Source: Microbacteriaceae bacterium
Lineage (GTDB): Bacteria; Actinomycetota; Actinomycetes; Actinomycetales; Microbacteriaceae
Reading direction: 5' to 3'
Assembly (NCBI GenBank): GCA_030840185.1
Contig: JAUZFY010000085.1
Coordinates: 1-9,242 of the forward strand
Length of the DNA: 9,242 nucleotides
The notes below the pieces were generated by a model. The model ran no database searches and was not told where the DNA came from. It saw only the letters and a program-made list of their open reading frames with translations. Position numbers and translations under genes: made by a program. Positions 1 to 5,608 of this stretch are shown here, piece after piece. Every line of letters begins with the position of its first letter. Position 1 is the stretch's first letter.

Positions 1-807
1 CACCGATGCGATCGGCGAGAGGTCGGCGAGCCGCACGACCGCGATGCGATCGGACCCGCGAATCCCCGAGTAGAGGAATCGCCGGGAGGCGTCCACGGCG
101 AGCGCCGCCGCGTGATCTCCCGGCACCCAGTCGGCCACGAGTGTGCCGGAAGCGGTGATCGCCCCGGCGTCGTCGAGGGCAAACAGTGCACCGCTCAACT
201 CGCCGAGCACGATGATGCGACCGCCGAGCCGGGCGAGGTCTCGCGGTCCGGTGCCGGCAGGAAGACGAGACGTCCCGATCCGCTCGAGAACGCCCCGCTC
301 GAGACTGTGGACGTGCACCTCGTCGGCTCCGAGGTCTGCGCTCAGCACGGTTCGGCCGACGAGCGTCGAATGCGCGTGCGGGCCGTCCTGAGCCGAATCC
401 GGGCCGCTCCCCGAGCCGTGCAGCGTCTGCAGGATCGGACCGATCTGGCCCGACGGCGCAACCGGAAAGACATCAATGGACCCCGCGCCGTAGTTCGACA
501 CCAACAGTCGCTCGTCGGTCACACTCACGTGGCATGGGGAGTCGCCGCTCGCCGGCTGACCGCCGATTGACACGAGATGATCGCCCTCGCGGCGGAACGC
601 CTCGATCCGGCCTGCCTCGTCCGTCGCGAAGATCACCCCGGACGCAGAACGTGCGAGAAACGACGGCGACGAGGTCGGCACCGCAAGTCCCGCATACTCG
701 AGCACGCCGTCGTCCGCCCTCGATCGAGCAAGCCCGATGCCGGCGGCGGTCCCGCCCATACTCGCCGTGTATCCGCCCACCCAGAACTGTCGGTTCCCGC
801 CACTCAC
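1..807 (-). CDS. Lactonase-family protein (6-phosphogluconolactonase-like beta-propeller), C-terminus cut by window edge
   Basis: 269 residues are visible; the frame stays open to base 1, and family members are usually about 340 residues, so roughly the last 70 are missing. Lactonase-family (Pfam PF10282 type) landmarks appear in the expected order: FWVGGYT at residues 8-14, SPSFLA 48-53, DSPCHVSV 89-96, SNYGAGS 104-110, GPHAHS 142-147, SADLGADEV 156-164, GTGPRDL 185-191 and VLGELSG 200-206. Characterised members hydrolyse 6-phosphogluconolactone in the pentose phosphate pathway, but the family also holds other lactonases and proteins of unknown role, so the substrate is open. No signal peptide or membrane segment is seen, so it is probably cytoplasmic. 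The GTG start is chosen because it overlaps the upstream ATPase stop as GTGA and has a good ribosome binding site 7 bases upstream. That overlap implies translational coupling to the transporter operon. Family call is firm; enzymatic role is inferred. Confidence 0.88.
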   Translation of the reverse strand, partial: MSGGNRQFWVGGYTASMGGTAAGIGLARSRADDGVLEYAGLAVPTSSPSFLARSASGVIFATDEAGRIEAFRREGDHLVSIGGQPASGDSPCHVSVTDERLLVSNYGAGSIDVFPVAPSGQIGPILQTLHGSGSGPDSAQDGPHAHSTLVGRTVLSADLGADEVHVHSLERGVLERIGTSRLPAGTGPRDLARLGGRIIVLGELSGALFALDDAGAITASGTLVADWVPGDHAAALAVDASRRFLYSGIRGSDRIAVVRLADLSPIASV

Positions 808-1649
808 AGCGCGACCCCTTTCGGCCTGTAGGTCCCACCGGCCCGCACCTTCGCCAGCGCCTTGAGGTAGGGGTCTATCGGATGCTCAAGGAGCGAGTCG
901 ATATCGCCGAGGCCGACGAGCAAACCGGCCTGCATCACCGCAATACGATCGGCGATCCCCGACGCGACGCCGAGGTCGCTGCTGATCACGATGGCGGAGA
1001 ACTCCCGATCTCGCTGGAGGTCGCTCAAGTTGTCGAGCACACCATCCCGCACGCCGACGTCGATTCCCTGCGTCGGCTCGTCGGCGACGAGCAGCGACGG
1101 CTCGAGCACGAGCGCCCTGGCCAGCGCGACCCGCTGGCGCTGGCCGCTGCTGAGCTGGTACGGCAGTTCGTTCATGAGACTGAGCGGCAACCGAACCGAA
1201 TCGATGACCGTCGCGACGGCCGCCGCCGCCTCCCGGGGGTTGAATCGCCGGTCGCGGAGGTAGATCGGCTCGGCGACGTTCTCGGCGACGGTCAGCGTCG
1301 GGCTCAGCCGCTCCGCGCCGTCCTGGCGCAGAAAGCCGACTCGGAGGGTGAGTCGATCGCGCGATCGTCGCCGTACATATCTCAGCCGGGTTCCGTAGAC
1401 CTCGAGCTGTCCTCCGCAAATCTGCGGCGTCCCGTCTCCGTGCCGTCCTCCGCCCGCCAGCCCGGCGATCGCCTTGGCGAGGGTCGACTTTCCGGCGCCG
1501 GACTCCCCCACAATTCCGAGCACCTCCCCGGGAGCCAGGTCGAAGGTGATCCCGCGAACAGCGAGGTGACGGAAGTGTGAGTTGTTGGCGCTGTAGTCAA
1601 TCGACAGGTCCCGAGCCGAGACCACGAATTTTCCCTTGGAGGCCGCCAC
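804..1649 (-). CDS. Single-domain ABC transporter ATP-binding protein with altered switch histidine
   Basis: 281 residues, one nucleotide-binding domain of the oligopeptide-importer type. Visible motifs: Walker A GESGAGKST at 48-56 (Lys54), Q-loop Gln109, signature LSSGQ at 166-170, Walker B LLVADE at 186-191 with catalytic Glu191, and D-loop QGID at 194-197. The H-loop reads VISSDLGV, so the usual His of ISHDL is Ser224. The signature (LSSGQ for LSGGQ) and D-loop (QGID for SALD) also differ from consensus, and the C-terminal peptide-importer motif is weak (HPIDPYLKAL). ATP binding looks intact, but hydrolysis at its own site may be slow. It abuts the fused ATPase gene and overlaps the lactonase by 4 bases. 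The listed start is a GTG directly after the upstream TAA; an in-frame GTG at 1625-1623 has a better ribosome binding site and would remove 8 residues. It may pair with the fused ATPase or be a regulatory or alternative subunit; this is inference. Confidence 0.9.
   Translation of the reverse strand: MAASKGKFVVSARDLSIDYSANNSHFRHLAVRGITFDLAPGEVLGIVGESGAGKSTLAKAIAGLAGGGRHGDGTPQICGGQLEVYGTRLRYVRRRSRDRLTLRVGFLRQDGAERLSPTLTVAENVAEPIYLRDRRFNPREAAAAVATVIDSVRLPLSLMNELPYQLSSGQRQRVALARALVLEPSLLVADEPTQGIDVGVRDGVLDNLSDLQRDREFSAIVISSDLGVASGIADRIAVMQAGLLVGLGDIDSLLEHPIDPYLKALAKVRAGGTYRPKGVAL
815..822 (-). promoter_or_regulatory. Ribosome binding site of the lactonase gene
   Basis: On the minus strand this reads GAAAGGGG, one mismatch from the ideal anti-16S complement, and ends 7 bases before the GTG at 807-805. 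It lies inside the last codons of the upstream ATPase gene and decides the GTG start, which has no ATG competitor nearby. Confidence 0.7.
1632..1637 (-). promoter_or_regulatory. Possible internal ribosome binding site for the single-domain ATPase
   Basis: The minus strand reads AAGGGA, 6 bases before an in-frame GTG at 1625-1623 (codon 9 of the listed gene). The upstream GTG at 1649 has no clear purine-rich site, so the true protein may begin at residue 9. All domain motifs lie after either start. Confidence 0.4.
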
Positions 1650-3335
1650 TTAGTCGGCCAATCTCAAGAGTCGCAGTTCCTCGCGTCGCAACGCCTGCTC
1701 GGCGGGGTTCGGCACCGGGAGTGATGCGAGCAGCCGCCTGGTATATGGATGTCGCGGCGCACCTAGCACGTCGGCTCCGGTGCCCTCCTCGACGAGTTCA
1801 CCGTGATAGAGCACGGCGATCCGGTCGGCGAGGATATCCACAACGGCGAGGTCGTGACTGATGAACAGCGCGGCAAATCCGAACTCCCGCTGCAACTCGG
1901 CGAACAATTCGAGCACCCGTGCTTGAACCGACACGTCGAGGGCGCTCGTCGGCTCGTCGGCGATCAGCAGCTTTGGTTGCAGTGCAAGGGCCCGGGCAAG
2001 CGAGGCGCGTTGCCGCTGTCCCCCGCTCAGCTCGTGCGGGTAGCGGTCGCCGAAGGCCCGGGGCAACTGCACCGCCTCGAGCAGTTCGTCCACGCGGGCG
2101 CGGGCCGCGCGGGCATCCCTCGCTCGACCGTGAACCACGAGAGGCTCGGCGACGCATTCCGCGATGGTCAGGAGGGGATTGAAGCTCGTCGCCGGGTCTT
2201 GGAAGACGAACCCGATGTCGCTGCGCAGCGGCCGGAACTGCCTTTCCTTGACACCGCGCATTTCCTGTCCAAGCACGCTGAGCGAGCCACCGGTGATGCG
2301 GGTCAGGCCACCGATCGCCCGCCCGATTGTGGTCTTGCCCGATCCGCTCTCGCCGACCAGGCCGAGTACCTCGTTTGCCCCGATCTCGAAGCTCACCCCG
2401 TTCACGGCGCGAAAACTCGGTCGCCCAAAGCGACCCGGGTACTCGATCTCCAGTCCGGTGGCGACCACAAGCGGCGCTTTGCCTACGGTGAGGGCACGCT
2501 TCGCTGCGCGTTCCTGAGTCTTCACAGTCCCGGAACCGAGGCAGGGAACCGCCGCGAGCAGTCGTTTCGTGTATTCGTGCTGCGGGTTGCCGAACAGACT
2601 CGTGACGTCAGCCTCCTCGACGACTTCGCCCTGATACATCACCGCGACGCGATCCGCGAGGTCCGCGACGACTCCCATGTTGTGGGTGATGAGCACGATC
2701 GCGGTGTCGAACTCGTCCCGGCATCGGCGAAGGAGATCGAGGATCTCCGCCTGCACTGTCACGTCGAGCGCGGTCGTCGGTTCGTCGGCGACGATGAGCT
2801 CTGGGTCGAGCACCAGCGCCATCGCGATGACGACACGCTGCTTCTGTCCACCGGAGAACTGGTGCGGGTAGTAGTTGACCCGCTCAGCGGCATCCGGGAT
2901 TCCGACCTTGTCGAGAATCTCGATGGCCTTCGCCTTTGCTTGTGCCCGCGTGTAGTCGCCGTGCGCGCGAAGTCCCTCGGCGATCTGCCAACCGACCGTG
3001 TACACCGGGTTGAGCGCGGTCGAGGGCTCCTGGAACACCATTGCCACGCTCGTGCCGCGGATCTCGCGGAGACGGGCGTGGCTGATTGAGACGACGTTGT
3101 CGTTGCCGAGAAGAACCGCTCCGGAGGCCGTCGCCGTCTCCGGCAGCAGCCCGAGAATGGTCTTCGCCGTGACCGTCTTGCCGCTTCCGCTCTCTCCGAC
3201 AATCGCGAGTACTTCGCCGGCGTTGACCGAGAGGGAGACCCCGTCGACCGCTCGAACATCGCCCCCGTCGGTCGCGAAGGTGACCGTGAGATCGGTGATT
3301 CCGACAGCCTGCTGTCCGCGTGCGAGGGTGCTCAT
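1650..3335 (-). CDS. Fused double ATP-binding protein of a peptide-type ABC importer (DppD-DppF fusion)
   Basis: 561 residues carrying two complete nucleotide-binding domains, which drive uptake through the DppB/DppC-type permeases encoded just upstream. Domain 1: Walker A GESGSGKT at 47-54, Q-loop Gln102, signature FSGGQ at 160-164, Walker B IVADE at 181-185, switch His218, importer tail PQHEYTKRLL at 251-260. A linker of about 25 residues follows. Domain 2: Walker A GESGSGKT at 328-335, Gln379, LSGGQ at 436-440, LLIADE at 456-461, His494, tail RHPYTRRLL at 528-536. All catalytic residues are present in both halves, so the chain could form both composite ATP sites alone. The Cys-rich C-terminal cluster of some DppD proteins is not seen. 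The frame stays open upstream to 3542, but the start is placed at the ATG at 3335: it overlaps the permease stop as ATGA, has GGAG (3344-3347) 8 bases before it, and the upstream extension is an Arg/Gly-rich shadow of the permease. Confidence 0.95.
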   Translation of the reverse strand: MSTLARGQQAVGITDLTVTFATDGGDVRAVDGVSLSVNAGEVLAIVGESGSGKTVTAKTILGLLPETATASGAVLLGNDNVVSISHARLREIRGTSVAMVFQEPSTALNPVYTVGWQIAEGLRAHGDYTRAQAKAKAIEILDKVGIPDAAERVNYYPHQFSGGQKQRVVIAMALVLDPELIVADEPTTALDVTVQAEILDLLRRCRDEFDTAIVLITHNMGVVADLADRVAVMYQGEVVEEADVTSLFGNPQHEYTKRLLAAVPCLGSGTVKTQERAAKRALTVGKAPLVVATGLEIEYPGRFGRPSFRAVNGVSFEIGANEVLGLVGESGSGKTTIGRAIGGLTRITGGSLSVLGQEMRGVKERQFRPLRSDIGFVFQDPATSFNPLLTIAECVAEPLVVHGRARDARAARARVDELLEAVQLPRAFGDRYPHELSGGQRQRASLARALALQPKLLIADEPTSALDVSVQARVLELFAELQREFGFAALFISHDLAVVDILADRIAVLYHGELVEEGTGADVLGAPRHPYTRRLLASLPVPNPAEQALRREELRLLRLAD

Positions 3336-4381
3336 GATTGCCGCTCCAATTCCAGATCTCCGACGATGTCGGAGCTGGCGCCCGGCGCGAGGTCCAGGGT
3401 CGGCCCGGGCGGAGGCACGGCGGCCGCGGCCCGCCGACGGGTGCGCAGACGCGGGTCGGCCAGGTCGTTGAGGCTCTCCCCCACGAGCGTCATGCCAAGC
3501 ACGACAAGCACGATCGCGAGACCCGGGAACACCGAGGTCCACCAGATGCCGCTGGTTACGTCGGAGATCGACTTGTTGAGGTCATAGCCCCACTCCGCCG
3601 CGGAGGTCGGCTCGATGCCGAACCCGAGGAAGCCGAGTCCCGCGAGGGTGAGGATCGCCTCCGAGGCGTTGAGGGTGAAGATGAGCGGGAGGGTGCGGGT
3701 GGCGTTGCGCAGGATGTGCCGGAACATGATGCGTCCCGAGCTTGCTCCGAGCACCTTCGCCGACTCGACGAACGCCTCGGCCTTGATTCGCACGGTCTCC
3801 GCCCGAATCACCCGGAAGTATTGCGGGATGAACACGACCGTGATCGAGATGGCCGCGGCGAGCACACCGCCGACGAGGTTGGACTTTCCGCCGGAGATGA
3901 CGATCGACATGACGATCGCAAGGAGGAGCGTCGGGAAGGCGTAGACGGCGTCGCACACGACGACTAGCACGCGATCGAGCCAGCCCCCGAGGTAGCCCGA
4001 CACCACGCCGAGCACCACGCCGAGGAAGATCGACAGCACGATCGCCACGACGATCACGAACAGCGCCGTCTGGGCGCCCCAGATCACCCGGGACAACACG
4101 TCGTAGCCGCCGACCGTCGTGCCGAGCAGATGGGCGGACGACGGTGCCTGCTGGGCGCCGAAGTTCTTGTTTCCCGATTCCAACTGGGAGAAGCCGAACG
4201 GGGCGAGCAGCGGGGCGAAGATCGCGGTGAGCACGAAGATCGCGGTGAGCACGAGGCCGGCGACGAGCATGCCGCGCTGCAGCCCGACGCTCTGCCGGAG
4301 CTGGTGAACGACCGGGATGCGGGTCCACAGCGGGCGCTTCGCCCTCGCGACCGAACGGTGTTCTGCGGTGTTGATCGACAT
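3332..4381 (-). CDS. DppC-type permease of a peptide-type ABC importer
   Basis: 349 residues, an inner-membrane subunit. About six membrane helices are visible, near residues 38-60, 105-130, 137-162, 167-187, 231-255 and 283-303. Family landmarks: HLLGT at 84-88, DVLSRVIWGAQT at 94-105, the cytoplasmic EAA loop contacting the ATPase at about 202-221 (EAFVESAKVLGA onward), LAGLGFLGFG at 246-255, EWGYDL at 263-268, WWTSVFPGLAI at 280-290, and the closing DLADPRLR at 306-313. The usual GRD after HLLGT is GYD here. After DPRLR comes a 36-residue Arg/Ala/Pro tail to the stop, longer than in many members. The start ATG is one base after the upstream permease stop, with GAGG (4389-4392) 7 bases before it; the end overlaps the fused ATPase start as ATGA. 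Its first helix contains an exact 18-base tandem repeat. Strong family call; the transported substrate is not evident. Confidence 0.95.
   Translation of the reverse strand: MSINTAEHRSVARAKRPLWTRIPVVHQLRQSVGLQRGMLVAGLVLTAIFVLTAIFAPLLAPFGFSQLESGNKNFGAQQAPSSAHLLGTTVGGYDVLSRVIWGAQTALFVIVVAIVLSIFLGVVLGVVSGYLGGWLDRVLVVVCDAVYAFPTLLLAIVMSIVISGGKSNLVGGVLAAAISITVVFIPQYFRVIRAETVRIKAEAFVESAKVLGASSGRIMFRHILRNATRTLPLIFTLNASEAILTLAGLGFLGFGIEPTSAAEWGYDLNKSISDVTSGIWWTSVFPGLAIVLVVLGMTLVGESLNDLADPRLRTRRRAAAAVPPPGPTLDLAPGASSDIVGDLELERQS
4216..4254. repeat. 18-base exact tandem repeat in the DppC-type permease gene
   Basis: The unit gaagatcgcggtgagcac occurs at 4217-4234 and again, identically, at 4235-4252; period-18 identity spans 4216-4254. 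On the coding strand it gives VLTAIF twice (residues 44-55) inside the first membrane helix. The period is a multiple of three, so the frame is kept. Confidence 0.9.
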
Positions 4382-4382
4382 G

Positions 4383-5495
4383 TCAGTACCTCACTCGGGG
4401 GTCGATGAGCGCGGCAATGACATCCACGATGAAGTTGGTGATGGCCACGACGACGGCGAGCAGCGCGACGATGCCCTGCACGGCGACGTAGTCTCGTGCG
4501 CCCAGGTATTGGGCGAGCATGAAGCCGAGACCCTTCCACTCGAAGGTCGTCTCGGTGAGCACCGCCCCGCCGAGGAGGAGCGCGATCTGCAACCCGATCA
4601 CCGTGATGATCGGGATGAGAGCGGGCTTGTAGGCGTGCTTGCGCACGAGCCGAAACTCGCTCACGCCGCGCGAGCGCGCCGCGTCGACGTAGTCGGCCGA
4701 TAGGGTGCCGATCACGTTTGTTCGCACGAGGCGAAGGAAGATGCCCGCCGTGAGCAACCCGAGCGCGATTCCGGGAAGGATGGCGTGGGACAGCACGTCC
4801 GCGACATCCGCCGGATTGCCGGTCTGGAACGCATCAATGAGGTAGATACCGGTCGGATGCGGCAGCAGTTGGATGTCGAGCTCGGTACTAGTTGACGCCC
4901 GGCCCGACACCGGGAGGACGCCGAGCCAGACCGAGAACACGAGTTTGAGCAGCAGACCGGCGAAGAAGACCGGGGTCGCGTAGCAGAGGATGGCAAACAC
5001 GCGAAGGATCGCGTCCGGCCACTTGTCCCGGAAATAGGCGGCGAGCATCCCGAGCGGGATCCCCACGACGAACGCCACGATGAGCGCGTAGAACGCGAGT
5101 TCGAGGGTGGCCCCGCCGTAGGTCAGGATCACGGTCGTGACCGGCTGGTGGTCGCTGATCGTCGTACCGAAGTTGCCGCTGAAGATCTGGCCGAGATATT
5201 CGAAGTACTGCACCAGAATCGGACGGTCGTAGCCGGCCGCGTGGATTCTCTCTTTGAGCTGCTCGGCGCTCAATCTCCCGCCGAGCGCAGCCGTGATCGG
5301 GTCGCCGATGGTGCGCATGAGAACAAACACCATGGAGACGAGAATGAACACCGTCGGAATGATCAGCAGAAGTCGTACCACGATGTAGCGGCCGATCCGA
5401 TTTCCACCGGCCGACGACTTTCGCCTGCGCTCGGCGGCCGGACGCTGACCGGGCGACGCCGAACGCGCCTCCGCCGGTATCACGGATGTCGTCAT
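4383..5495 (-). CDS. DppB-type permease of a peptide-type ABC importer
   Basis: 370 residues from the ATG at 5495; an in-frame TTG at 5504 would add three residues. Neither start has a strong ribosome binding site, and ATG is preferred as the commoner codon. Structure: an Arg/Ser/Ala-rich cytoplasmic N-terminus of about 35 residues, a first helix at about 38-60 beginning in the family's YIVVRLLLIIPTVF pattern, then a large external loop with GDP at 64-66 and AGYDRPILVQYFEYL at 87-101. Further helices lie near 131-154, 164-190, 238-257, 293-315 and 341-363. The EAA loop is at about 269-288 (YVDAARSRGVSEFRLVRKHA), and the end is the family's LIDPRVRY. It forms the transmembrane pathway with the DppC-type permease, whose start lies one base beyond this stop. 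A GC hairpin sits between it and the binding-protein gene. Family call firm; substrate unknown. Confidence 0.95.
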   Translation of the reverse strand: MTTSVIPAEARSASPGQRPAAERRRKSSAGGNRIGRYIVVRLLLIIPTVFILVSMVFVLMRTIGDPITAALGGRLSAEQLKERIHAAGYDRPILVQYFEYLGQIFSGNFGTTISDHQPVTTVILTYGGATLELAFYALIVAFVVGIPLGMLAAYFRDKWPDAILRVFAILCYATPVFFAGLLLKLVFSVWLGVLPVSGRASTSTELDIQLLPHPTGIYLIDAFQTGNPADVADVLSHAILPGIALGLLTAGIFLRLVRTNVIGTLSADYVDAARSRGVSEFRLVRKHAYKPALIPIITVIGLQIALLLGGAVLTETTFEWKGLGFMLAQYLGARDYVAVQGIVALLAVVVAITNFIVDVIAALIDPRVRY

Positions 5496-5531
5496 TGTTG
5501 CCAATCTGCGCGGTACGGAAAAACGGTGGGT

Positions 5532-5573
5532 AAAGAAACGAACGGGGCGGCCCGCTAACAGCGGACCGCCCCG
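5532..5573 (-). terminator. Strong intercistronic hairpin with T-rich tail, after the binding-protein gene
   Basis: Arms 5543-5555 and 5561-5573 pair over 13 bases, all G-C except one position that becomes a U-G wobble in minus-strand RNA; the loop is five bases, or three if the flanking A-T pair closes. In the minus-strand direction it is followed by TTCGTTTCTTTA (5542-5531), eight T in twelve. This has the form of a Rho-independent terminator 36 bases after the binding-protein stop. Because a permease gene of the same importer follows, partial termination or 3'-end protection of the binding-protein mRNA is the likely role. Confidence 0.75.
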
Positions 5574-5579
5574 ACCACA

Positions 5580-5596
5580 GCTAAAGAGATATTAGC
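5580..5596 (-). other. Small weak stem-loop after the binding-protein stop
   Basis: Five-base arms gctaa (5580-5584) and ttagc (5592-5596) flank a seven-base loop. It is mostly A-T and lies just before the large GC hairpin on the transcript. It could be chance; it is listed only because it completes the contents of the 113-base gap. Confidence 0.25.
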
Positions 5597-5608
5597 CGTT
5601 GGCTCTTG

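Noticed and set aside
473..838. A 121-codon minus-strand open frame over the lactonase start
   Set aside because: It is a different reading frame of the lactonase gene, Arg-rich, and lacks the propeller motifs seen in the correct frame.
534..1580. A 348-codon plus-strand open frame opposite the lactonase and the single-domain ATPase
   Set aside because: It crosses the boundary of two real genes, is rich in Arg/Pro/Ser, and shows no domain; a shadow.
1803..3089. A 428-codon plus-strand open frame opposite the fused ATPase
   Set aside because: It mirrors the conserved ATPase motifs on the other strand, has no family pattern of its own, and no convincing start context; a codon-bias shadow.
3336..3542. 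Upstream extension of the fused ATPase frame
   Set aside because: The 69 extra codons overlap the permease gene, are Arg/Gly/Ala-rich and unlike any ATPase N-terminus; the ATG at 3335 has an ATGA overlap and a ribosome binding site.
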